Part shown: one piece after another, positions 49,209 to 60,660 of the stretch | Layout of the letters: every line of letters starts with the position of its first letter | How positions within the stretch are numbered: position 1 is the stretch's first letter | Source: Perkinsus olseni | Taxonomy: Eukaryota > Perkinsozoa > Perkinsida > Perkinsidae | Assembly (NCBI GenBank): GCA_013115135.1 | Contig: JABANP010000125.1 | Coordinates: 1 to 64,000, forward strand | DNA: 64,000 nt | Reading direction: 5' to 3' | Made by a program: the position numbers and the translations under genes | The notes under the pieces: generated by a model | What the model was told of the DNA's origin: nothing | Seen by the model: only the letters and a program-made list of their open reading frames with translations | Databases searched by the model: none

Positions 49209-49832
49209 ATGGCCGGACTCCCGAAGAAGATAGACCCTGCCCGATTGCGTAGTAGATGACTCGGTACCGGCTGTCTCCTGCAAATACTAGTGTTGATAGA
49301 TACCTTCTTCGCAAGGTGCAGCGTAGTGGCTAATCTACTTCAGTCAAGGCTGGCCATGCCCATCATGTGAGGCGCCTGCTGATGCATTCTGTCAGTGTAC
49401 GCTAGGTACCCTCTGAACCCTCAACTCGGTCAACTCAAAGACCGGAATCCCATTGCAGTGTCGCGGTTCTCACAGGTGCATGCTGATGCGCAGCGGAAGG
49501 TTCCATGGGTGCTTTGTTAGGAACAAGTAGCCCAGACGTTGGCCCACGTAGCACCAGCAGTAGTAGGCCTCACTCATATGGCTCGAGGTGCTCAAGGCTG
49601 GCCATGCTCTGGAATACTACGCTAAGAGTGGTGGACGGAGACGCTTCCGTCGACGGGTGAGGGACTTACCTAAGGATAAAGTAAAGTACAGGTAAGTGAT
49701 GCTTCCTCAGAAAGGTAAGGCTCTGCTTATGGATTCGTCAGGTGGCATCGGCTTCGAATCCAACATCACAAGAAGTTTGGTATCGTGTCGAAAACAGGGC
49801 TTGCACATGGCTGGAGCAGGTGGGACTATTGA
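49209..49832 (+). CDS. Small basic protein, unrecognised
   Basis: Exons join as MAGLPKKIDPARLR | MLIDTFFARCSVVANLLQ... | YPLNPQLGQLKDRNPIAVSR | EQVAQTLAHVAPA... | VLKAGHALEYYAKSGGRRRF...KVKYR | WHRLRIQHHKKFG, ending GWSRWDY, stop 49830-49832. Donors include GTAGATG (about 49252), GTGAGG (49367) and GTAAGT (49692). The C-terminal half is strongly basic (GGRRRFRRRVRDLPKDK), as in many mitochondrial ribosomal or membrane-complex subunits, but I cannot name a family. One frame change of a single base lies near 49570. Confidence 0.5.
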
Positions 49833-52800
49833 TGAAGAGTTATTCAGGAGAACCGTCTACTAGGTACGGCGGAGGGCGTCCTGCTGATGCATGGCTCAAT
49901 ACCCTTTACAAATGATCACAATGCTCATGTTTTACGAGTGTTGAGAGTTTCTGGACTATCTGCAGTTTCGTGTATATGATGGTGGCACCCGAGCTGGGTG
50001 CATATCTTACACGCGTCCGCACTCGCACTTGCAAAGACGCGCATACGGAATGTGTGGCGCGTCCGGGTCAAACCTCAGGCTGCAGCGCCGTTTGCTTCTC
50101 CGTATTCATCATTCAATAACAAGTTGCCTCGTTCACCTGAAGTTCAGGTGAAGTTCAGGTGCTGGAGGCTCCAGGGTGGATTGCACGCCTCCAAATTTAT
50201 GGCCTTGCGTTTACCATCGACATTCTAACAAAGATGCAAACAAGGGAGAAACATGATGCATTGCTCCCCTCAGGGTCCCTGAGCGAAGCGATGCATCATC
50301 CCTGAGTCAGGGAAGCAATGCATCACGTTCTATTAACACTCTATCAATCTTTACCCTGGGTTCTATCGCTTTGCATTAGTCATCACTGATCAGTACGACG
50401 AGTATAATAGGCGCTGCCACCGGCTGCAAGGAGAGCGAGAAGACTTTGGCACATTCGTTCAATTTCAATTTCCCTGACTATCCTGGGGCATCTTGGCTTC
50501 CTACATTAGGACGGAATCGAGTAGGAATCCTACCAGGGGCTGCCGGGCGACGTCCGCCGGCGGACGTTCAACACATGACCAATTGGGATTTGTTCTCGCG
50601 AGGTTCTCGCTCGAGCCAGAGAGACGTTCTACTCTATATGAAACGGATGACTTTGGACCTGAGTCATCCAGGTATTACAGCCGTCCTCACGGCCAGGAGA
50701 AGCCCTCCACTTCGGCACTTCTGTATTGGTATTTCTCATCGTCATTTCTCGATTTCAAGGGTTGCTCTCAATGAAGAGTTTTCTCGTCCGTTGGTGAACA
50801 GTATTATCTGGCTTGGACTAACAATCCATAATAATATTCTGAGTCCCCACAACCAAGCATGATGTGATGATATGATGTGATTCACATCGTAATATGATCG
50901 CATCATCGCATGATCTGTATCCTGCTGTCAGTACCTTATTCGCCATGATTAGAGCTCATAATCATCTTTTCCTCGGAGGAAATTCCTCCTCGTCGATCTA
51001 GACACCGTCGTCTTGCGAGCTGATCAGGAGATAGTGAAGCTATTTCGCACCGCTGGGGACAGTTAGTTCGTATCAGTCAGTTCTGTGGGTCCACGCTGGA
51101 ACGCCCTAATAGGCTAGGGCACTTTGTACTCTAAAGTTCACAGTAGTCACTGTCCCTATTCAGCTAACATCGCTCTCTTCAGTAGCAAGCCTTCCAGTAT
51201 TACTAGTGTACTGAGGTTAAACGTTCGGCATGCCGCCTCAATGGGGTAAACGTCGGACCATGGTGCAGCGTCAGTCCACGGAATACCGGCCTGGGGCTCA
51301 AGCATCTACTCAGAAGATGCGAAGTCTTGCCAGATGAAGACAAGTTCAACTCTCTCGGATATCAGTATGGATAGCTCGAGCGATTTTCGAGAGTCCGCTG
51401 GAAAGCGGCGCTGTCCGACAGTGACTGTCACAGCGCCAACCTCAGTTCAATGTGGGATGACTTCAATACTCAGCTCTGAACACAGCAGTTGAAATGCCCG
51501 AGTATTGGTCCGCTCTCATTCTCCGCCCGTTCGTGGTACTACCCGCCATGCCCGGCTCAATCCTGGCACTCGAAGAGCTGCGTCGTGCTCACTCTGTTGA
51601 AGTCAGCTAATGCTCTTCCGTTCCGCTCGCCAGTTCTGTACTTTTACCTGGTATTGGTGTCGTCGCAGTCGAGCCGATTGGGCAACGAGAGGCTCAAGCC
51701 AGAATGGATTGAATACAACCTGGGTCGATGGGATAAGTTCTTTTCGATAAGCCTCGCCCTCGAAGTCCAGCACTTCATTTCGACCGCTTCCTGGAGTTGG
51801 TTCTGTGGTGGCGGGTGGTTCGGATGGTCACAGCTATTTGAACATAAAATGGGCAATAATTCATGATGGCAGTATTAGCATTGAAGGAGTTGAATCTATT
51901 GTATTGCAAGCTGGCCCCGCGCCCAAGTTTGGCAAAGCGAAGAAGCGGCTCTGGCGACGCCAGACTGGCGTTGGCCTTGTTGGGACACTCTGCGCACTTT
52001 GACAATTAATTGGCGTGCGCGTCATTCTGTGGCGCTCCTGAGTACTGATCTGTGATGATATTGCTCTGTGTGATTGTCTCTGAGTATCCTTTCTGTCTCT
52101 AAATGTGTTAGCTGCGTAGCTAGACGCTGTGTAAGTCTGTATAAGACTGAGTATTAAATAGAAGTATTTTCTGGGTTATTATCGGTGTACTCCTTTGAGG
52201 TATCTATTTGCTCTGCGGATACGATTGGGTTTACACTGTGTATATCACTCGGTTATTAATAAGGATCATTGGTTATTGGTATAACGTCTGGATATTGTGT
52301 TGACTAGTATGGTTACAGATAATGGGCGTAACTCTGGGTCACCCGCAGATGGGACTCGAACTGTCAACAGCAACTCAGTGCGTGCTTCCGGCTCCCAACA
52401 GCCTCACTCTGACGACGAGGGCCTTGACCTAGTGAACTGTATCATGTTCGAAACTAGTTTCGACCTATTCAATAGATGATATTATTATCGTAGTATTGAT
52501 GACCATCGGCACTTCGCTTAACGAATGCCGGTACTGGCAGGTACCGTACTGCTGACCGTGCGATGTTTGAACAAGCTGGTGAGGTAGATAGGCTTAGTCT
52601 ATTAGACTAGATAGTATTCATAAAACCTAGCATGAAACACACGAGTGATTGGTCCTGTACTCATCTGTTGAGTGGGCTCATCCCCGGCATTGACGGAAGA
52701 GATTACTATCTGGCTTTTCTGGCTAGCGCGGGGCTGTCCGCATTTGTTGAGCAAATCTCGTTCTCGGCTGGTCGTCTCTAGACAGGACCAGTCTGACAGG

Positions 52801-53389
52801 TCAGTCTACACGAGCGACTGATTATCCTCGTGGATGCCCTCATCGATGCTGTAACCCCGGACCTTCCAGTAGCCTTGCTGGTTTAACGTCTATCGTTCTC
52901 AATCGGTCGACGACTGTCACTAGGACTGTTGCCGGCCCAACGTGGACGCCTTCCACCTCTCATCTTGACCGGGCTCGTGGGTCGAATTGTCTGAGACAAA
53001 AAGTCATCCTGACGACGGGAGAGGCCTCACTCGTCGGTGAGACCGACGGTGGTTCGACAACACCATCTCGGTGTTTTTTTAGCGACTGGTTGGGAATACA
53101 AGACCCGGATTTTGCCATTTGATCGAAGAATGTAAGTTGATCACTAGTAGATTAAAGTTTGATCTACTGTTTTCGCGTCATCAACGATTTGGCTTAACCC
53201 CGGCGTAGCTTCTCAGCGGAGCAAGATTGGCCCTGCTGATTCAGCAGTATAAACGAATCAGTGTGGCGTATGGTGTCCCGATAATCGTGATCGGAGTACT
53301 CGACACATGCCTTGCACTCTACACCAGAATTCGTTTCTGCTGTAGAATAGAAATGTCATCGGTTTCGTTTGTGTTTGACCGGTTGGGCG
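49833..53389. other. Gene-poor region
   Basis: About 3.5 kb without a gene I can support. Short open frames (50446-50862, 51489-51866, 52297-52479) have no conserved motif. A stretch around 51430-51600 reads as a tryptophan/leucine-rich fragment broken by stops and could be a decayed element. A foldback lies at 50254-50325, and a direct repeat GAAGTTCAGGT x2 near 50137-50160. Confidence 0.45.
50254..50325. repeat. Foldback with nested palindromes
   Basis: Perfect 12-bp outer arms TGATGCATTGCT (50254-50265) and AGCAATGCATCA (50314-50325). The interior has further self-complementary pieces (CCCTCAGGGTCCCTGAG and CCCTGAGTCAGGG) and another GATGCATCAT. Confidence 0.8.
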
Positions 53390-55275
53390 ACTCTGACTTG
53401 CAGTCGCTGAATGAACTGTCTGTGATGCCTACAGAGTGACTGTGGTGAAATTCATCTCTCGTGGCGACAGAGGTGACAACACTGATTCAACCAGGGCATA
53501 TATTGGAGTAGATGCTTGATTCCATTGTCGGGTGATATTCTCGGGTCCAACAAGCCGTAAAGAGGGGCGGAGCTTGTCAAGTCGGGCAATGCTCACCTCC
53601 GACGAAGCCCTTCAAGAACTGCCCTTGAACTCTGCAGCTACCTCGGCAGTGCGGAGCGGCCTATTCGCTCATTAATGGCCAACAATAATTAAGGCGGGGT
53701 GCTAATTAATGAACTCAACGCTGAACCCGAACATAGTGGCGGATAGGAATCCGTCAAACGGAATTACAGGCAAGATGAGAAATAGTGAACCAAGAATGTA
53801 TTTTAACATTTGGTGATAGTGGTGTCAAGAAGGAAGCCGATCTTAATATGAACGGAATCGGGGCTGATGATTGTACCCTCAATCTTATTGATGTGGAACT
53901 GATGCATCAACTTGGCAAGCATGGGATCGTAGTTAGAGAACTCGATATCATCACCATCAACAGTGTAATCAGCACCAGCAGACATGCCCATTACATTAAT
54001 GGTAGCGCGGCCATTAGAGGCGAAGTCGACCGTGAAACTTTGGCCCATCATGCTACCGCAGTAATTACCACCAAAAGCTGGAGGAGCGGCGGTAGTAGTA
54101 GTAGTGGCCGCCTCAGTAGTGGTAGTCGTGGTTGTCGTAGTAGCGGTAGTTGCCACGGTGGTCTTCTTGGGAGTAGTAGTCTTCACGGTAGTCTTCTTGG
54201 GAGTAGTAGTCTTCTCAACAGTAGTGGTTTCCACAGCCTGCGTGGTGGCCTTGGCAGTAGTAGTGGTCTCAACAGGAGCACCAGTAGTAGCCACTGACTT
54301 GGTTACAGGGGCCGCAGTTGTCGCCGGAGATTCGGTGGGCTCAGCGGTGGTCACGCGCCCCATGGAGCAGGGCACGGCCTCGCCAACGCAACTGTCGTCA
54401 CCAGGCTGGAAGCAATAGGAGCCATCGGCCTTTTCAACAAGGCCGAAGCAGGTGGAAGGTGTCATCCAACCCTTGCAGTATGAACCATACTTGGACTCGC
54501 GGCATCCATCGACCTTGGAGCACATCTGCGAGCAAGCATCCTCAGTGGCAGTAGCCACGGCGACGGCACCGGCGAGAGCGACAACAGTAGAAACGGAGAA
54601 ACGCATAGAGTAAACTTCGAGGGAGAAAAACGAAAAACTGTGCGAAGGAGTCGTCACAAAAGAGGCTTTCGAACTCTCCCCAATTCACAGAGACCGAATG
54701 AATGTCAACAACAAGTTGTCGTTCTTCGCTGCATCTACCCTGAAAGTGACTACAGCAGAAGAGCTTATGGTTACTAGCTACTAGCTTCAGTTGTTCTGTT
54801 GTCTACGTCAGTTGTTCTATTGTCCCCGACGTCTGCATTCCTAGGTCGAAGCTTAACCTTCTGTCGAATTGTGAACTCCAGTAGTTTACATTCGAGAGGA
54901 CAGGCGCCATCCTACAACCATGCTTGTGCGGGGGCACGATGAGAGATTTTATTCAGGATGACCCTCAAACTTCCGAAGGTTTACCTCGTGTAATAATCAT
55001 AAGTCCGTTCAGGAAGCATCGCTATCCTCTCCGTTGGTAGATTCGTGTCAACTGAGAACGCGAGGCGATGCAACTGCAGCACGATTTCTCCCATAGGGAC
55101 AGCATGATGAGCATAGATAACCGATTCAAGAATAAAACCAAAAACATCTGTTGATGTCTGACGGCGCCGATTCAATGCATCGTGCGTCTAATGCCGATGG
55201 CGTTATGTGCAAAATGAGCCCAGGAAGGCTCTTCCACACTGGTATGAATCACCCTTCTATCGTAATCTCGCTCTG
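53390..55275. repeat. Tandem segmental duplication, unit 1
   Basis: This unit matches 55540-57420 at an offset of about 2,142 nt, covering the secreted gene, about 400 nt 3' of it and about 650 nt 5' of it. The coding part and 5' flank are close to identical; the distal 3' flank (53390-53680) is visibly more diverged. Confidence 0.85.
53803..54606 (-). CDS. Secreted Cys-rich / Thr-rich protein, family copy C
   Basis: 267 residues from MRFSVSTVVALAGAVAVATA, with the same eight-cysteine domain, Thr-rich linker and C-terminal domain (FGGNYCG to TITKC) as copies B and D. In this copy the linker units read TTTPKKTTV instead of TTTPKETTV, ESPVTTAAP is ESPATTAAP, and TTATTTT interrupts the Thr run. 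So the linker is where change accumulates. An in-frame ATG 51 nt upstream exists. The gene is intact, and its 5' flank carries the GTTTTTCGTTTTT leader motif. Confidence 0.88.
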   Translation of the reverse strand: MRFSVSTVVALAGAVAVATATEDACSQMCSKVDGCRESKYGSYCKGWMTPSTCFGLVEKADGSYCFQPGDDSCVGEAVPCSMGRVTTAEPTESPATTAAPVTKSVATTGAPVETTTTAKATTQAVETTTVEKTTTPKKTTVKTTTPKKTTVATTATTTTTTTTTEAATTTTTAAPPAFGGNYCGSMMGQSFTVDFASNGRATINVMGMSAGADYTVDGDDIEFSNYDPMLAKLMHQFHINKIEGTIISPDSVHIKIGFLLDTTITKC

Positions 55276-55539
55276 AGTCGAAAACAGACATGATTGACGT
55301 TCTCTAGACGTTTCTAGAATACACAATATGATCAGTTTCATCCTCTTCTGACGTGTTAGTTTGGATGAGAAACCAGCGGAACTTCGGCAAACATGATGTT
55401 CAACTCCTCAAAGATAGCCCGCCGGTTGACGAGCCTTAACCCTCTCCAGCGTAGCTCCACCGATGGTACCCGCCGTCGCGTACCGAGACGTGTGGCTCTC
55501 TTGTACACTCGTGTTCGAGGAATCGTGCGGTTACTCCGA

Positions 55540-57420
55540 CTTGCAGTCGCTGTATGAACTGTCAGTGACGCCTACAGAGTGACTGTGGTGATATTCATCT
55601 CTCGTGGCGACAGAGGTTGCAAGACTGATTCAACTAGGGAATATCCTAAAGTAGATTCTTGATCTCATTATCAAGTGATATTCTCGGACCGAGCAAGCCG
55701 AAGAGAGGAGCAGAGTTCGTCAAGTAAGGCAGCGTGCACCTCGGAGACGAAGCCTCTCAAGGCTGCCCTTGAACTGTGCAGCTACCTCGGCACTACGGAG
55801 CAGCCTAATTACATTCATGGCCAACAATAATTAAGGCGGGGTGCTAATTAATGAACTCAACGCTGAACCCGAACATAGTGGCGGATAGGAATCCGTCAAA
55901 CGGAATTACAGGCAAGATGAGAAATAGTGAACCAAGAATGTATTTTAACATTTGGTGATAGTGGTGTCAAGAAGGAAGCCGATCTTAATATGAACGGAAT
56001 CGGGGCTGATGATTGTACCCTCAATCTTATTGATGTGGAACTGATGCATCAACTTGGCAAGCATGGGATCGTAGTTAGAGAACTCGATATCATCACCATC
56101 AACAGTGTAATCAGCACCAGCAGACATGCCCATTACATTAATGGTAGCGCGGCCATTAGAGGCGAAGTCGACCGTGAAACTTTGGCCCATCATGCTACCG
56201 CAGTAATTACCACCAAAAGCTGGAGGAGCGGCGGTAGTAGTAGTAGTGGCCGCCTCAGTAGTGGTAGTCGTGGTTGTCGTAGTAGTGGTAGTTGCCACGG
56301 TGGTCTCCTTGGGAGTAGTAGTCTTCACGGTAGTCTCCTTGGGAGTAGTAGTCTTCTCAACAGTAGTGGTTTCCACAGCCTGCGTGGTGGCCTTGGCAGT
56401 AGTAGTGGTCTCAACAGGAGCACCAGTAGTAGCCACTGACTTGGTTACAGGGGCCGCAGTTGTCACCGGAGATTCGGTGGGCTCAGCGGTGGTCACGCGC
56501 CCCATGGAGCAGGGCACGGCCTCGCCAACGCAACTGTCGTCACCAGGCTGGAAGCAATAGGAGCCATCGGCCTTTTCAACAAGGCCGAAGCAGGTGGAAG
56601 GTGTCATCCAACCCTTGCAGTATGAACCATACTTGGACTCGCGGCATCCATCGACCTTGGAGCACATCTGCGAGCAAGCATCCTCAGTGGCAGTAGCCAC
56701 GGCGACGGCACCGGCGAGAGCGACAACAGTAGAAACGGAGAAACGCATGGGAGTAAACTTCGAGGGGGAAAAACGAAAAACTGTGCGAAGGAGTCGTCAC
56801 AGAAGAGGCTTTCGAACTCTCCCCAATTCACAGAGACCGAATGAATGTCAACAACAAGTTGTCGTTCTTCGCTGCATCTACCCTAAAAGTGACTACAGCA
56901 GAAGAGCTTATGGTTACTAGCTACTAGCTTCAGTTGTTCTGTTGTCTACGTATATTGTCCCCGACGTCTGCATTCCTAGGTCGAAGCTTAACCTTCTGTC
57001 GAATTGTGAACTCCAGTAGTTTACATTCGAGAGGACAGGCGCCATCCTACAACCATGCTTGTGCGGGGGCACGATGAGAGATTTTATTCAGGATGACCCT
57101 CAAACTTCCGAAGGTTTACCTCGTGTAATAATCGTAAGTCCGTTCAGGAAGCATCGCTATCCTCTCCGTTGGTAGATTCGTGTCAACTGAGAACGCGAGG
57201 CGATGCAACTGCAGCACGATTTCTCCCATAGGGACAGCATGATGAGCATAGATAACCGATTCAAGAATAAAACCAAAAACATCTGTTGATGTCTGACGGC
57301 GCCGATTCAATGCATCGTGCGTCTAATGCCGATGGCGTTATGTGCAAAATGAGCCCAGGAAGGCTCTTCCAATAGTGTCTGGTAAAATGAATAGGACTGG
57401 TATGAATCACCTCTCTATCG
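55540..57420. repeat. Tandem segmental duplication, unit 2
   Basis: Second unit of the direct duplication. It differs from unit 1 by point changes, a short deletion in the 5' flank (near 56945) and a 24-nt insertion near 57371-57394. A spacer of about 265 nt (55276-55539) separates the units. Confidence 0.85.
55945..56748 (-). CDS. Secreted Cys-rich / Thr-rich protein, family copy D
   Basis: 267 residues, intact, almost identical to copies B and C: signal peptide, eight-cysteine domain (CSQMC to GEAVPC), Thr linker with TTTPKETTV units, C-terminal domain with two Cys. Unlike C, it has no in-frame upstream ATG next to the leader (GGGAGTAAAC precedes on the + strand), which supports MRFS as the true start in the family. 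Confidence 0.88.
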   Translation of the reverse strand: MRFSVSTVVALAGAVAVATATEDACSQMCSKVDGCRESKYGSYCKGWMTPSTCFGLVEKADGSYCFQPGDDSCVGEAVPCSMGRVTTAEPTESPVTTAAPVTKSVATTGAPVETTTTAKATTQAVETTTVEKTTTPKETTVKTTTPKETTVATTTTTTTTTTTTEAATTTTTAAPPAFGGNYCGSMMGQSFTVDFASNGRATINVMGMSAGADYTVDGDDIEFSNYDPMLAKLMHQFHINKIEGTIISPDSVHIKIGFLLDTTITKC

Positions 57421-57706
57421 TGATCTCGCCCTGAGTTAAAAACCAACATGTCTCATCGTAGGCTAACGGCTCGTCCCACTTCTCAGGCAGAGGTATGCCG
57501 GGCTTGTTGCGTTCCTCAATGCCACCGTGAGCACTCTGAGTCTCCTCCAGATCATCTAGCAGACCAAAGTTCGCTTCAATCGGGATTGGATTTTAAGTCC
57601 TACCTTTTCCAGTAGGTACTGAAGAAGCATCAGGCGTACCACCGCCACCGTCTGACGATTGGTCCGCTCTAACGGACGCTCTGAAATGGAAGAAGAGGTA
57701 ACAGAA

Positions 57707-58621
57707 CTACAGCGGCACCGAGGCCGTACGCAACACTGGCCGAGGCCGTAGGGATGTCCTGGTGTATGCCTCTGTTAGAGATATCTGATACAACCGTCGT
57801 GGTACATCGATTATCAATGACCTCCCTAGCTTACGTATAGCATTCTGAGCATATTTCAGAGCGGCCCAAGAGTGGTAATCCATCCCACTAAAGGCGTTAG
57901 CATTGGCGAGTTGGGGAACAGGAGCCTCGGTTGCCGACAACTGAGGAGGTTGGTTCGGGTAAACACTACGATCATCAGCGATCTGCCTACCCTTGCCGCC
58001 TCAGCAACAGCTGCTGCTTGCATCGCAAAGATCCAGCACGCGCTGTGCGTACCAGCAGATTGGTGGAATGCCGCCTGCAGAAGTCCGTCTAGTCATAGTA
58101 ACTCAATGAGACATCGAGAAGGGTACCATAGGCAGGCCGAATGGAGTCGGGGCGGCGGTGATGGGGGCCGGCGCCGGTGCTGGATGCGGCCACATATTGA
58201 GGTGTCCCCACATATCATCATCAGCTTGGTCTTGCATGGCGATGTTGTGGGCTGCTTCCATCTGCTCCGCTAGAATCTGGAAGGCTTCTACTCAAGCCAG
58301 ATTGACTCTTAGTGCCACTGACCTCTTCTTCGGTTTTGGGTGGACGTTCCTTGAGCTCCTCCTCTGAGTGAGCATAGAAGCATCGTCCAAGGGGACGATA
58401 TCTGCGAGAAAGGTATCCGAGGTTGACGCGTGCACTTGGCAAGCTTACGTGCAATGCTCTCCATAGCGACAGAGCTTGGTCTTCTGCAACCGTCTGTGTC
58501 GCGTTATAGCAACATCCGAGTGGGCAATTGCCCTAGGGATGTGGACCCCCTCCTCGGCGTAATAGCCGGTGTGAGGTAGGCTCAAAGGAGTCACTGGGAC
58601 TGGAGGGTCCTGGTCGCTCAT
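57707..58621 (-). CDS. CCCH zinc-finger protein B
   Basis: Starts at ATG 58621 (MSDQDPPVPVTPLSL). VHIPRAIAHSDVAITRHRRL leads into the finger KTKLCRYGEHCT|YRPLGRCFYAH (C-x5-C-x7-C-x3-H), which is split by a GT-AG intron right after the second Cys. EEELKERPPKTEEEV follows. The rest is an Ala/Met/Gln-rich helix (ILAEQMEAAHNIAMQDQADD) and disordered Pro/Ala sequence, ending near 57707. CCCH fingers of this type bind RNA. A frame change of one base occurs after the finger (near 58290). It is a paralogue of the gene at 59546-60558. Confidence 0.7.
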
Positions 58622-59545
58622 TATGATGACGATCCAAGCTGCACCACTACGGATGTCGCCAGATTAACAAACTCAAGAATCGTGTTTCAGCCATCACTAG
58701 CAGATGTACCCATACTGCTGCTTCAACAGAATCACACACAGTCCATGCCATCATGTATAATAGCAGCAGCATAGTAGTAGTAGTATCACCGAAGAGACGG
58801 TGAGGATGTAGTCGTGATGGTAGTAGTAGCACTAGCCGCTGCAGTAATGTCACCAATACACACACAGATTATTAATACAAAGCCTTCTCCCTCACTGTTA
58901 TCAAAGCAACTACTACTGCTGCTACCTGCTGCTCCTGCTGTTGTTCGTGCATACAGAGATGATCTACTACAACAACTAGTGATATAAAAATAAGCATCAT
59001 TAATAAGCATCGTATTATTATCATAGACATCGCGTACTTGAAGGTGTTGCCGCTGTACGAGGGTCGAGTGGGCAGACGACAAGAGTCGAGAGTCGGGCAT
59101 GGCAAGTGATAGTAATCCATATGGATGGATTCATACGACTACTTTCAGTAGCGTGGACACTAATAATAGTGAGAACCTTCAGTACAATAAAGGAAGTAGC
59201 CGGTTAGCTCGACTTGGACCTGCATGAGCATGATGGACGCACAGCTGAGTCGAAGGAGGTTACTTATGGGTCATGCACACCCCAAGACTGGACAGGTCCC
59301 TGTTGCCACCAAAGGCACTCTGAGTCTCCAAACCGTCATCTGATGGAAGAACACAACTCAATAGCCGCCCGCCAAGTGGTGTTGCCGACGTACGGGCGTT
59401 GCTGGCATCGGGCTCACGGGCATCTACTGAGGGAGCCCTTGACGAAGCATCAGGAGTCTCACCGAGAGGCACCAATCCCGGGGGCTTCGAGAGTAGGAGA
59501 GAGCTGATAGGAGAGATACACTGGGACGATATTCGATTTTCGGGC
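58622..59545. other. Spacer between CCCH paralogues
   Basis: Contains imperfect trinucleotide tracts (CTA/CTG/TAG) around 58755-58830 and 58905-58945. No further gene is supported. Confidence 0.45.
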
Positions 59546-60558
59546 TCACCTTAGAGTGTTGCTGCTAACCGGGACGGGAGGAGCTGGCGTCGTTGGGGCC
59601 GGGGCACCGACAGTCGGAAGTAAACCGTCCCCACCTACAACCGAGGCTGATACACAACGCGTGAGGACCAACCGACCGTACTCTGCAGCCCCAGAAGGGC
59701 GAAGTCGAGGGAACCTGCGGGAGGGAGTCCAGGGAAGCCCCCGAGCAATCCCGAAGAATCCATAGGCGAGCTGGAGGTGCTCGAGACACCAGCAGCAGCC
59801 ATCAGGTCGGTCGGTAGAAGCTGGGGGCTCGGGATGGCTGTGGCGCCAGCGGCCTGAGGACATAGGGTTGCAACTGCGCCGTTGAGGGCAGAAGATTTAC
59901 TCTAGCCAGTTCACCAGCCGTGGCAGCCTGTGCGAGGAGGGCAGCCCAGTAGGCCGTGGTAGTGGCCGAGGCACCGTAGGCGGCGGGCATGGTCGGGAAG
60001 CCAGTCTGAAGGCATGGATGGTGACGGCGAGGGAGGGACGGCGATGTACCATAGAGGTGGCAGCCAGGGCGGCCATCTGAGGGTTGCACCACGGATTGGC
60101 AGCAAGCATGGCGGCAGCTTGCTCCTGTATGGCGATGTTGCGGATGGTCTCGGCGTGCTCTGCAGCGATCTGAGATTGATCAGCTGCAGGCAACGCGATC
60201 GACCGGCCGCTGACCTCCTCGTCAGTCTTCGGTGGTCGCGGTTGCACTTCTTCAATAGAGTGGGCATAGAAGCAACGGCCGATGGCTCGGTACCTTCCAA
60301 AGAGGGCTAGTGGCACCATAGACATCACGACTGACAGTGCTTGTCGTACGCGCAGTCCTCGCCGTATTTGCACAGCTTAGTCTTTTGCAACCGTTTGTGT
60401 CTGTTAACTGCCACCTCTGAGTGAGCTATCGATCGAGGTATGTGGACCGTGGCCTCCCCCGACGGCGCTGCTGCTGTGGTTGGGGCGTCGGAGGGAGATG
60501 CAGGCGGAGGAGAGGCATCAGCCTGGGTGGTGGTGGTAGGCGCGTTCTTGCTTGCCAT
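59546..60558 (-). CDS. CCCH zinc-finger protein A
   Basis: Starts at ATG 60558 (MASKNAPTTTTQADAS). VHIPRSIAHSEVAVNRHKRL is followed by the finger KTKLCKYGEDCA|YRAIGRCFYAH, with an intron (GTACGACAAG...TTTGGAAG, near 60350-60294) at the same codon as in paralogue B. IEEVQPRPPKTDEEV and an Ala/Gln-rich helix (AEHAETIRNIAIQEQAAAML) follow, then Pro/Ala/Thr-rich sequence ending in NTLR near 59546. RNA binding is inferred from the finger. Between finger and tail the best reading switches frame once (near 60020). Confidence 0.7.
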
Positions 60559-60660
60559 GGGCGGGTCGAAGAAGATTTCGAGAGAACTGTGTTGTTATCA
60601 CTCATGTAGCTGCCTTTGATTGACCCAAACCGAACGACCATACAAGGCGAGAGAAACAAG

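Noticed and set aside
51430..51870. Possible retroelement gag-like fragment
   Set aside because: A short Trp/Leu-rich reading is broken by stops, and there is no zinc knuckle, protease or reverse transcriptase motif and no long terminal repeat nearby.
53785..54297. 170-residue Ser/Gly/Arg-rich open frame antisense to secreted copy C (with counterparts opposite copies A, B and D)
   Set aside because: It is the reverse reading of Thr codons and conserved coding sequence; it has no signal peptide or domain and its conservation is explained by the gene on the other strand.
54104..54418. Val-rich hydrophobic frame opposite the Thr linker
   Set aside because: ACT/ACC Thr runs read in antisense give Val/Ala runs; it is not a real membrane protein.
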